Source of the DNA: an uncultured Bacteroidales bacterium
GTDB lineage: Bacteria; Bacteroidota; Bacteroidia; Bacteroidales; Paludibacteraceae
DNA length: 7,328 nucleotides
Direction: 5' to 3'
Assembly: GCA_903912795.1 (NCBI GenBank)
Contig: CAIWIS010000383.1
Location: 1 to 7,328 of the forward strand
Below the pieces are notes generated by a model, which ran no database searches, had not been told where the DNA came from, and saw nothing but the letters and a program-made list of their open reading frames with translations. The position numbers and the translations under genes were made by a program. Positions 1-5,368 of this stretch are shown piece by piece. Each line of letters starts with the position of its first letter. Positions within the stretch are counted from its first letter, which is position 1.

Positions 1-589
1 CCTTCACGCTATCAAAACTCATTTCGGGAGCAGCCGTTTTCAGGTTTATACTAAGCAAAATGGCATTGAGCATATCGAGGTTAGCCATATCGTAGGCGGC
101 CTGCGCTTTTAGCAAGAGGTCTTTTTCGTGTTCGGTACAGTTGGGGTTCACGTCGGGGTGCAGTTTTTTCACTATCAGCACATACACTTCTTTTATTTTT
201 TGCGTGATGTGCGGTGGTAAAAAGCTACTGTCGGTGAGGAACTTTTTGGCTTTTTTGAGTTGCTCGCTTTCGATTGCAATTTTTTTCAGATATTCGTCGA
301 ACTGCTTGGAAATTTTCTTTTCAACAGCAGTTTTGTCGGGATAAACGTTCTGATTAATATAAGCCTGCATAAGCTGTATGCGCTGTACAAGTATTTTTAT
401 TTCGGTCTGGAGACAAAACTTTTGGTGTTGCAACTGCCCAATGGCATTGAGGTAAATGGCAGTTAAATAGTGCTCCTCGTAGGTCAGCATCTCGTTTTTT
501 TGCGAAAACAAATCGGCAAATTCCTTGCACAACAGCTGGTATTGCATGTGTAGCAATTTTTGTTCGGGTGTTTGGTCTGGTAGCATCAT
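1..589 (-). CDS. J-domain-related (DnaJ-like) protein, 3' end outside window
   Basis: An open frame of 196 codons without a stop runs from ATG 589 (or the adjacent ATG at 586) off the left edge. The N-terminal ~130 residues are rich in Gln, Glu, Lys and Leu and look helical, possibly coiled coil (for example residues 84-118). At residues 131-180 there is a J-domain-like stretch: a basic helix ending in KKLHPDVNPN with the HPD tripeptide at 144-146, then a helix carrying KAQAAYDMANLDML. In J-domains HPD contacts DnaK/Hsp70 and stimulates its ATPase. The usual first helix (DYYxxLGV type) is not visible, so this is not a standard DnaJ; it may be a divergent co-chaperone or a protein that only kept the fold. 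No membrane segment or signal peptide is visible in the part seen. The start has no Shine-Dalgarno sequence, as is usual in Bacteroidota. The reading frame is clear; the function is moderately supported. Confidence 0.75.
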   Translation of the reverse strand, partial: MMLPDQTPEQKLLHMQYQLLCKEFADLFSQKNEMLTYEEHYLTAIYLNAIGQLQHQKFCLQTEIKILVQRIQLMQAYINQNVYPDKTAVEKKISKQFDEYLKKIAIESEQLKKAKKFLTDSSFLPPHITQKIKEVYVLIVKKLHPDVNPNCTEHEKDLLLKAQAAYDMANLDMLNAILLSINLKTAAPEMSFDSVK

Positions 590-612
590 GTCATTTGTTT
601 TTCGAAACCCCA

Positions 613-620
613 CAAAACTA
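613..620 (-). promoter_or_regulatory. Candidate -7 promoter box for the J-domain-related gene
   Basis: On the minus strand this reads TAGTTTTG, an exact match to the Bacteroidota TAnnTTTG -7 box, ending 23 bp before the ATG at 589. I see no good TTG/TTTG -33 box about 20 bp further upstream, so this is a half-supported promoter. Confidence 0.4.
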
Positions 621-752
621 CAAAAAATTATTCACATTTTGTCGTATTTGTTTAACTATTTAGGGGCTGAAGATTACTTTTTGATAGAACACGGTTTTGT
701 GGCGTGCAAATGCCACTCATATTTTGTAGGATGGCGTTTGCTAACCAAAAAC

Positions 753-782
753 AAGTCCCACAGAATTGCTTCGGTGGGACTT
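753..782 (-). terminator. Terminator hairpin of the HEPN/MNT module
   Basis: A perfect 9-bp stem (AAGTCCCAC at 753-761 with GTGGGACTT at 774-782) encloses a 12-nt loop that can itself form a 3-bp GAA/TTC extension. Read on the minus strand it starts 20 bp after the stop of the MNT gene and is followed by GTTTTTGG, a short T-rich tail. It therefore fits a Rho-independent terminator for the minus-strand pair and separates it from the J-domain-related gene downstream. Confidence 0.7.
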
Positions 783-801
783 ATGTAGTGGGGTTGAAGA
801 G

Positions 802-1116
802 TTATATTTTTAATCGTTCACCATGTTTTAAAATTTGATTTACAATGGGTATATTGATATTGAATTCATTTTTACTAAAAGCATGAGGTTCTATCAATGT
901 TTCATCTCCTTTACGAATTACCATGAGTTTTACGTCTGTTTCAAAAGTGTGGTTTTCGTTGTCGCTCAACACAATCGCAATGTCAATATCGCTATTTTCG
1001 TGCTGATTTCCTTTGGCATAGGAGCCAAATAACCATGCTTCAGAGAAATTCAAATTTGATTCTCGTACACGTTTCAGATATTCACGGCTTATTTTTAGAG
1101 CTGCTCTTTTATCCAT
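802..1116 (-). CDS. MNT-type minimal nucleotidyltransferase (MntA-like antitoxin)
   Basis: This 104-residue protein belongs to the small nucleotidyltransferases of the DNA polymerase beta superfamily. The signature is visible: GSYAKG at 31-36 followed by SDIDIAIV at 42-49, giving the GSxxxG loop and the two metal-binding aspartates D43 and D45. E77 in the LIEPHAF segment is a plausible third acidic ligand. Length and motif order match the minimal MNT family. In characterised HEPN/MNT pairs, MntA inactivates the HEPN RNase by adding AMP to a tyrosine. Here the HEPN gene lies 13 bp upstream on the same strand, so the two are surely co-transcribed. The antitoxin role is inferred from family and context; the nucleotidyltransferase fold is well supported. 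Confidence 0.88.
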   Translation of the reverse strand: MDKRAALKISREYLKRVRESNLNFSEAWLFGSYAKGNQHENSDIDIAIVLSDNENHTFETDVKLMVIRKGDETLIEPHAFSKNEFNINIPIVNQILKHGERLKI

Positions 1117-1129
1117 AATCTGTAATTGT

Positions 1130-1492
1130 TTATTTTCTCAACCCACTCACTTGTAAACTTTCAGTACAAAGCAAATAAAAACTTTGCTTATAATCGTCGT
1201 ATCTGGCATTTATATTGAAACGGGAAATACTATCAAGAATTATTTGTTGCGGCATGTCAATTTCAATTCCCGATTTTTCACATATTCTACGCAAATCATG
1301 AATTAGTGGAGGATATTCTCCTTTTTTTTTAACGAACAAAGCTTTGAGCAGTTTCTCAATTACTAAATGACCCATAAAAAGCGACCAGCTATAGTTTTTT
1401 GTTTCGTACAAATCATTCATTGTTTTGAAATCCTTATCGGAACTTTCAATCCAGTAATTAATAATTCGTTCTTTATCAAAACTCTCTTTCAT
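1130..1492 (-). CDS. HEPN domain protein, partner of the MNT protein
   Basis: This 120-residue, probably all-helical protein has the features of the PF05168-type HEPN family: a helix with GHLVIEKLLKALF at 41-53, an HDL turn at 65-67 and a C-terminal NARYDDYKQSF segment at 95-105. Length is normal for the family. HEPN proteins paired with MNT nucleotidyltransferases are often RNase toxins whose active site is an R-x4-6-H motif. I find no such motif: the Arg residues at 9, 68, 69, 91, 97 and 119 have no His four to six residues later. Catalysis is therefore doubtful, and the protein might bind nucleotides or its MNT partner instead. It is the first gene of the pair, 13 bp before the MNT start, with no Shine-Dalgarno sequence. 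Family assignment is good; toxin function is uncertain. Confidence 0.82.
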   Translation of the reverse strand: MKESFDKERIINYWIESSDKDFKTMNDLYETKNYSWSLFMGHLVIEKLLKALFVKKKGEYPPLIHDLRRICEKSGIEIDMPQQIILDSISRFNINARYDDYKQSFYLLCTESLQVSGLRK

Positions 1493-1563
1493 AAATAAGA
1501 GTGTTATAGTTTTTTGTTAGAGACACCATGTACGAATGCGTAGATGATAATTATTTCCAGCGT

Positions 1564-1594
1564 CAAAAGTAAAAAATTTAATCCATTAAAGCAA
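1564..1594 (-). promoter_or_regulatory. Candidate promoter of the HEPN/MNT module
   Basis: On the minus strand TACTTTTG (1571 down to 1564) matches the TAnnTTTG -7 box exactly, and a TTG (1594 down to 1592) lies 20 bp upstream, the expected -33 spacing. Transcription would begin near 1558, leaving a leader of about 65 nt before the ATG at 1492. Confidence 0.5.
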
Positions 1595-1648
1595 TATCAT
1601 TTGGTTGTTTTTTTAAAAGCAGTTTTAGAACATAACAAAATTAGATAC

Positions 1649-1743
1649 TATTGAACTCCTACGGAGTTCCATCGGATACTTTTGGTGCGTCATCCCCCGG
1701 TTTCGCCGGGGGTTACACATATTAAACTCTTACAGAGTTTTAA
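1649..1743. repeat. Three-hairpin REP-like intergenic repeat
   Basis: Three short hairpins follow one another. The first is GAACTCC/GGAGTTC (1653-1659 with 1663-1669) around a TAC loop. The second is CCCCCGG/CCGGGGG (1694-1700 with 1706-1712) around a 5-nt loop. The third is AAACTCT/AGAGTTT (1724-1730 with 1734-1740), again around TAC. Hairpins one and three are diverged direct copies 71 bp apart, both starting TATT. Their arms differ at positions 1 and 7, and both differences are matched by compensating changes in the opposite arm. From memory, similar hairpin groups recur between genes in many Bacteroidota genomes and give rise to false short ORFs; I cannot confirm copy number here. No transposase gene is present. 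Confidence 0.7.
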
Positions 1744-1946
1744 GATTGGGTGGATTCATAAAGAGAACGGGTTCGGAGTGTGCTGCCCTATATGCTGTAT
1801 AGATGGAAGATGTGGTGATATGAAACGAGTAAATGGCAAAACTTGTCCCTGCTTGTTCCGACAGAGTAGGAAATGTATCGGGGTGTATAAATAGTGAAAT
1901 ATGCTGGTAGTGCGAAAGTGGTGGCGGTGGGGTGAAAGAAAAGATT
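1744..1946. other. Gene-free stretch with one imperfect hairpin
   Basis: No convincing gene is seen between the triple-hairpin repeat and the promoter of the CLC gene. The only clear structure is an imperfect hairpin at 1848-1870: CCTGCTTGT pairs with ACAGAGTAGG across a TCCG loop, using two G-T wobbles and one bulged A. It may be a decayed member of an interspersed palindrome family. Open frames here are short, overlap the repeat or lack any family resemblance. Confidence 0.45.
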
Positions 1947-1954
1947 TATCTTTG
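1947..1954 (+). promoter_or_regulatory. Candidate -7 promoter box of the CLC gene
   Basis: TATCTTTG followed by CAC is an exact TAnnTTTG match and resembles strong Bacteroidota promoters. No TTG-type -33 box sits about 20 bp upstream. Transcription would start near 1960, giving a leader of roughly 125-130 nt before the ATG at 2089. That leader contains a 9-bp direct repeat, TACCATTTA, at 1993-2001 and 2008-2016. Confidence 0.45.
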
Positions 1955-2088
1955 CACTTTAGAAAAAGCATGTAATAGGTGAATTAAGTATTTACCATTT
2001 AAAAATGTACCATTTACAATTTAATAAAGATAAGTCATACAGCGTATTATTGAAAAATTAATACGGCATTATATTATTCTCATTACTT

Positions 2089-3393
2089 ATGACAAAAGAT
2101 TGGGCAAAATCATTCGACCAGTATTTTATTTTCAACTACATTATCAAGTGGTTTTTTTACATAATACCAGTATCGGTTGTTGTGGGTTCCATGGTGGCTT
2201 TGTTTCTGTGGCTGCTCGAACAAGCAACCATCATTCGTTGGGAAAACGGCTGGTTGCTCTACTTTTTACCGTTTGTCGGAATTGCCATTGTGGCGCTTTA
2301 TAAGTTCAAAGGAAAAAATGCAGAGGCGGGCAACAATCTGGTGATGGACGAAATTCACAAGCCTGGTGGTGGCATTCCGTTCCGCATGGCTCCTTTTGTA
2401 TTATTCACCACGGTTATAACACACCTTTTTGGAGGCTCTGCTGGTCGCGAAGGCACTGCAGTGCAGATTGGCGGTAGTGTAGCACATTTTTTCGGCAAAA
2501 AAATGAAACTGAAAACCGAAGACTTGCGCATATTACTCATGACAGGAATTGCGGCAGGCTTTGGAGCCGTTTTCGGAACACCCATTGCCGGAGCCATTTT
2601 TGCCCTCGAAGTATTGGCCATTGGACGCATTAAGTACGACGCACTGCTTCCTTGCTTTTTTGCAGCTGCATTGGCTAATGTTGTTTGCACCATGTATGGC
2701 ATTCAACATACACACTATCAAATAAACTTTCACGATCAAGCAACCAATATTGGGATTTTTAATTTCAATTACAATTACAAAATTCTTTTTTGGGTAGCAC
2801 TATCGGCTGTGGCTTTTGGCTTAGTAAGCAATTTCTTTTCGGTGCTTTCGCATGGCATTAAAGATTTTGCTCAAAAGCAAGTAAAATGGAAATATGCCGT
2901 ACCTGCCATAGGTGGAGTTCTAATTATTGCACTCACATTTATATTGGGAACAACCGATTACCTGGGCCTTGGCGTAAACACGCAAAGCGGGATAGGGAAC
3001 AGCATAGTCAATGCTTTTAAACCAGGCGGAGTAGACAACTTCAGTTGGTTCTGGAAAATCGTTTTTACCGTAATTACCTTAAGCACTGGCTTTAAAGGTG
3101 GTGAAGTGACTCCATTATTCTTTATCGGAGCCACATTGGGCAATGTAATTGCCATGCAAACAGGTATGCCGGTTGATTTGTTTGCCGCCATAGGTTTGAT
3201 AGCCGTATTTGCAGGAGCTACCAACACACCATTGGCTTGCACATTAATGGGAGTGGAATTATTTGGAGGCGAACATGTGCTTTACTTTGCACTGGCTTGT
3301 TTTATTGCCTATTACTTTAGTGGTCATTCAGGCATTTACACTTCGCAACGGGTGATTGTATCCAAGCCTACAACAAACAAAACTATAAACTAA
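2089..3393 (+). CDS. CLC-family transporter, probable fluoride/proton antiporter (CLC-F type)
   Basis: This 434-residue membrane protein has the CLC landmarks in order: GGGIPFRMAP at 93-102, GGSAGREGTAVQ at 115-126 with gating glutamate E121, FGTPIAGAIFALE at 162-174, GFKGGEVTPLFFIGA at 334-348 and TNTPLACTLMGVE at 378-390. Length and many hydrophobic segments fit a full transporter without cytoplasmic CBS domains. Several features recall the fluoride-exporting branch: GNNLVMDEIH at 81-90, GREGTAVQ instead of GREGPxVQ, and GGEVT, whose E339 and T341 appear to match the E318/T320 pair of the studied Enterococcus casseliflavus CLC-F. Such proteins expel cytoplasmic fluoride in exchange for protons. 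The gene stands alone, with a promoter box about 140 bp upstream and a terminator overlapping its stop. I found no fluoride riboswitch in the leader. CLC membership is certain; the fluoride assignment is likely. Confidence 0.9.
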   Translation: MTKDWAKSFDQYFIFNYIIKWFFYIIPVSVVVGSMVALFLWLLEQATIIRWENGWLLYFLPFVGIAIVALYKFKGKNAEAGNNLVMDEIHKPGGGIPFRMAPFVLFTTVITHLFGGSAGREGTAVQIGGSVAHFFGKKMKLKTEDLRILLMTGIAAGFGAVFGTPIAGAIFALEVLAIGRIKYDALLPCFFAAALANVVCTMYGIQHTHYQINFHDQATNIGIFNFNYNYKILFWVALSAVAFGLVSNFFSVLSHGIKDFAQKQVKWKYAVPAIGGVLIIALTFILGTTDYLGLGVNTQSGIGNSIVNAFKPGGVDNFSWFWKIVFTVITLSTGFKGGEVTPLFFIGATLGNVIAMQTGMPVDLFAAIGLIAVFAGATNTPLACTLMGVELFGGEHVLYFALACFIAYYFSGHSGIYTSQRVIVSKPTTNKTIN

Positions 3394-3408
3394 TCATTGT
3401 AGTTTTTT
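3379..3408 (+). terminator. Terminator overlapping the end of the CLC gene
   Basis: A 10-bp stem with one T-G wobble (AAAACTATAA at 3379-3388 with TTGTAGTTTT at 3397-3406) has an 8-nt loop containing the TAA stop codon, and a run of six Ts spans 3403-3408. It separates the CLC gene from the converging oxidoreductase gene, whose stop lies 22 bp away. Its A-rich left side could let it work weakly on the minus strand too. Confidence 0.75.
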
Positions 3409-3415
3409 ATTTATT

Positions 3416-4459
3416 TCAAATAAACACCACCCTGTTTTCATCATTGCTTTGATAAGCCGCTTCCAAAATCCGAATTACCAACAGATTTTCAGTGGGCGAA
3501 ATTGGAGGTGCTTGTTGCTGACGAATACTATTAGCTACCGCATCAAAATACAGCCTGTAATCGCCACGAATCGTTTCTACAGTTTCTCGGATTGTTTCAC
3601 CATTTTCGTCCAACACCAATGTTCCATACATCTCGGGTGTATCAAAACCATAAACTTCATCAGTTGGTAACATGCCGCCTTTCAACTGATCTTCCTGTGG
3701 GTCGATGCCCGGTTTTATAAACGAACCCTTTGTACCATGCAAAACAAAACTCGCAATGGGTTCTTTCATTAACATACCTGCTGTAAGTGTTACTTGTATA
3801 TCGCTATATTTCAAAATGATATGAAATAAATCATCAATCTGTGAACCATCGCGTTGCTTTTTGATTTGTGCAAAAACGCCCGTTGGTTTACCAAAAAGAC
3901 AAACAGCCTGATCGACCAAATGTGGACCGAGATTGTAAACTATGCCAACAAAACGGTCGTTTCGTTCTTTCCAAGTATCGACTATTTGAGTGCGGAAACG
4001 TTGAAATCCTGCACGAAATTCAACAATTCGTCCAAGCTTATTCTCGTTCAACACCTTACGAACTGTCATAAAATCGCCATCCCACCTGCGGTTCTGAAAA
4101 ACGGTGAGCATACGACCTTTTTGGGCTGCAAGTTGGATAAGTTCCTCTCCTTCGGCTACTGTAAATACAAATGGCTTTTCGACAATGACATGCTTTCCGG
4201 ACTCGAGAGCCGCCTTGCAATAATCGTAATGCGTTACATCGGGTGTGTTTACAATAATCAGATCAAGTGAAGTATCAGAAATTAATTCATCGAAACTACT
4301 TACAATTTTTACGTAAGGATATGTCTTGCTCGCCTCATTTTTGCTGCGTTCGCAAATAGCAGTGAGTTCAAACGCCTCATTGGCGTGAATAAATGGTGCG
4401 TGAAAAACACGTCCTGACAGCCCGTAGGAAGCAATTCCCGTTTTTATTTTAGTAATCAT
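3416..4459 (-). CDS. Gfo/Idh/MocA family NAD(P)-dependent oxidoreductase
   Basis: This 347-residue protein has the two-domain layout of the Gfo/Idh/MocA family. The N-terminal Rossmann domain shows KTGIASYGLSGRVFHAPFI at 6-24, a nucleotide-binding glycine pattern, and the EKPF motif at 94-97 with the conserved lysine K95. The C-terminal domain has NLGPHLVDQ at 176-184, whose H180 is the likely catalytic histidine. The GLSGRVFHAPFI form resembles YdgJ and IolW (scyllo-inositol dehydrogenase) relatives, so a sugar or inositol substrate is plausible but not provable. I chose ATG 4459: a GTG at 4486 adds nine residues unlike the family and would lie upstream of the predicted transcription start. 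The gene is divergent from arsR and shares its control region. Family certain; substrate unknown. Confidence 0.93.
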   Translation of the reverse strand: MITKIKTGIASYGLSGRVFHAPFIHANEAFELTAICERSKNEASKTYPYVKIVSSFDELISDTSLDLIIVNTPDVTHYDYCKAALESGKHVIVEKPFVFTVAEGEELIQLAAQKGRMLTVFQNRRWDGDFMTVRKVLNENKLGRIVEFRAGFQRFRTQIVDTWKERNDRFVGIVYNLGPHLVDQAVCLFGKPTGVFAQIKKQRDGSQIDDLFHIILKYSDIQVTLTAGMLMKEPIASFVLHGTKGSFIKPGIDPQEDQLKGGMLPTDEVYGFDTPEMYGTLVLDENGETIRETVETIRGDYRLYFDAVANSIRQQQAPPISPTENLLVIRILEAAYQSNDENRVVFI

Positions 4460-4463
4460 GACA

Positions 4464-4495
4464 CAAAAATAGTAAAATATTTGCACAATTCAAAA
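4464..4495 (-). promoter_or_regulatory. Promoter of the oxidoreductase gene
   Basis: On the minus strand TTTTG (4495 down to 4491) and TATTTTTG (4471 down to 4464) are 19 bp apart, a near-ideal Bacteroidota -33/-7 pair. The expected transcription start, about 4460-4457, falls on or next to the ATG at 4459, implying a leaderless or almost leaderless mRNA. Confidence 0.7.
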
Positions 4496-4511
4496 CTATG
4501 TCGTATGTTTG
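4480..4511 (+). promoter_or_regulatory. Promoter of the ars operon
   Basis: TTTG at 4480-4483 and TATGTTTG at 4504-4511 are separated by 20 bp, matching the Bacteroidota -33/-7 consensus. Transcription should begin near 4517, giving a leader of about 15 nt before arsR at 4532. The divergent oxidoreductase promoter occupies the same stretch: each -33 box lies inside the other's spacer. Confidence 0.75.
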
Positions 4512-4518
4512 CGACATA
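4497..4518. promoter_or_regulatory. Probable ArsR operator
   Basis: A perfect 7-bp inverted repeat, TATGTCG (4497-4503) and CGACATA (4512-4518), flanks an 8-bp spacer that is exactly the -7 box TATGTTTG of the ars promoter. The dyad suits a winged-helix homodimer such as ArsR. Binding would block RNA polymerase at the ars promoter, and the left arm ends 1 bp from the -33 box of the divergent oxidoreductase promoter. Confidence 0.78.
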
Positions 4519-4531
4519 AAACACAGCAACA

Positions 4532-4858
4532 ATGACAAAACCAGAAGTATTTGATAATGAGCTACAAGAGTTAGCGAGTTTTGCAAAAGTAATTTCGCAT
4601 CCGGCACGTTTGGCCATTTTAAAGTATTTGGCCGAAACAAAAACCTGTATTTCGGGCGATATTTCGGACAAACTGCCGTTGAGTCGTACCACAGTTTCGC
4701 AGCATTTAAAAGAATTGCGTGATGCAGGCATGATACATGGCGAAATTGACGGACTTAAAATCAACTATTGTTTGTGTGGTAGCTCCATCGAAGATAAGCT
4801 TGCTAAATTCAGTGCCTTTTTCAATAAAATTGATTGCAAGGATTTTAGCTGTAAATAA
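4532..4858 (+). CDS. arsR: ArsR/SmtB family arsenic-responsive repressor
   Basis: This 108-residue winged-helix protein has the ArsR layout: helix SHPARLAILKYLAE at 22-35, recognition helix SRTTVSQHLKELRDAGMI at 51-68, then the wing around GEIDGLKINYC at 70-80. Family members repress their own operon as dimers and release DNA when As(III) binds cysteines. Candidate ligands here are C39, near the place of the classical ELCVCDL site but without its second Cys, C80 and C82 in the wing strand, and C102/C107 at the C-terminus. The sensing site may therefore differ from that of E. coli ArsR. The gene is first in the operon and sits behind a perfect dyad overlapping its own promoter, which supports autorepression. 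The following arsC begins 80 bp later. Confidence 0.93.
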   Translation: MTKPEVFDNELQELASFAKVISHPARLAILKYLAETKTCISGDISDKLPLSRTTVSQHLKELRDAGMIHGEIDGLKINYCLCGSSIEDKLAKFSAFFNKIDCKDFSCK

Positions 4859-4900
4859 TTATAAATCAAAAACAAACAATCAAGCTTTAAATAGTCTTTA

Positions 4901-4928
4901 TTCTTGGTTCTTTGTTCTTTGTTCTAAA
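4901..4928 (+). repeat. Heptanucleotide tandem repeat upstream of arsC
   Basis: Four 7-bp units follow in register: TTCTTGG, TTCTTTG, TTCTTTG and the diverged TTCTAAA. The array ends 10 bp before the arsC start codon, inside the arsR-arsC gap. No promoter match was found in the gap. Copy-number change by slippage could alter the distance to the start codon but would not by itself change the reading frame of arsC. Confidence 0.6.
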
Positions 4929-4938
4929 GTCTAAAAAA

Positions 4939-5364
4939 ATGAAAGTATTAATTCTTTGTACCGGAAACTCCTGCCGCAGCCAAATGGCACACGGCTTTTT
5001 ACAATCGTTCGATTCACGTATCACTGTTTGTTCGGCAGGCACACAAGCTTCAGGCAAACTTAACCAAAAAGCAGTGGCTGCCATGCTCGAAGCAGGTTTA
5101 GACATTAGCAATCACACTTCCGATTCGGTAGAAAAATACCTTGGTGAAGAATGGGATTATGTAATTACCGTTTGCGGAGGTGCCAACGAAAGCTGCCCCG
5201 CATTTTTAGGAAAAGTAAAAAACCGTTTGCATATTGGTTTCGATGACCCAAGCCATGCTGTAGGGACAGACGAATTTATCTGGAGCGAATTTATTCGTGT
5301 TCGCGACGAGATTAAGGCCGGATTCTATCAGTTTTATGTAGAAAATATTAAACCTCAACTTTAG
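4939..5364 (+). CDS. arsC: Arsenate reductase, thioredoxin-coupled (LMW-PTPase fold)
   Basis: This 141-residue cytoplasmic enzyme reduces arsenate to arsenite. All active-site features of the Staphylococcus aureus-type ArsC are present: the P-loop CTGNSCRS at 7-14 with nucleophile C7, second C12 and R13; the redox pair C79 and C86 in VCGGANESC with the same six-residue spacing as C82/C89 of the S. aureus enzyme; and the acid motif DDP at 102-104. Thioredoxin would regenerate the disulfide formed in the cycle. ATG 4939 is chosen because the next residues form the first beta strand (KVLILC); an upstream TTG at 4912 would translate the tandem repeat. It is the second gene of the ars operon, 4 bp before the next gene. 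The function is firmly supported. Confidence 0.95.
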   Translation: MKVLILCTGNSCRSQMAHGFLQSFDSRITVCSAGTQASGKLNQKAVAAMLEAGLDISNHTSDSVEKYLGEEWDYVITVCGGANESCPAFLGKVKNRLHIGFDDPSHAVGTDEFIWSEFIRVRDEIKAGFYQFYVENIKPQL

Positions 5365-5368
5365 ACAT

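Noticed and set aside
525..788. 87-codon plus-strand open frame
   Set aside because: It overlaps the J-domain-related gene antisense and runs through the perfect terminator hairpin at 753-782.
1682..1894. 70-codon plus-strand open frame with a TTG start and several cysteines (CCPICC)
   Set aside because: Its first part is the translated hairpin repeat, a common source of false ORFs in Bacteroidota, and the rest resembles no family I know.
1756..1971. 71-codon minus-strand open frame in the same gap
   Set aside because: It runs across the promoter box and the imperfect hairpin, and its composition (many His, Pro, Ser and Phe) resembles translated noncoding DNA.
1955..2088. Fluoride riboswitch expected before a CLC-F gene
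   Set aside because: Read by eye, the conserved crcB motif segments are absent; only a short direct repeat is present.
1493..2088. tRNA, CRISPR array or complete mobile element in the long gap
   Set aside because: There is no tRNA T-arm/acceptor pattern, no regularly spaced repeats with unique spacers and no transposase; only REP-like hairpins are seen.
3854..4270. 138-codon plus-strand open frame
   Set aside because: It lies wholly antisense to the clear Gfo/Idh/MocA gene and shows no protein family features.
4460..4486. GTG start nine codons upstream for the oxidoreductase
   Set aside because: The added residues are unlike the family N-terminus, and the GTG is upstream of the predicted transcription start.
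4912..4938. TTG start nine codons upstream for arsC
   Set aside because: It would translate the tandem repeat; ATG 4939 places the first beta strand and C7 at the normal position.
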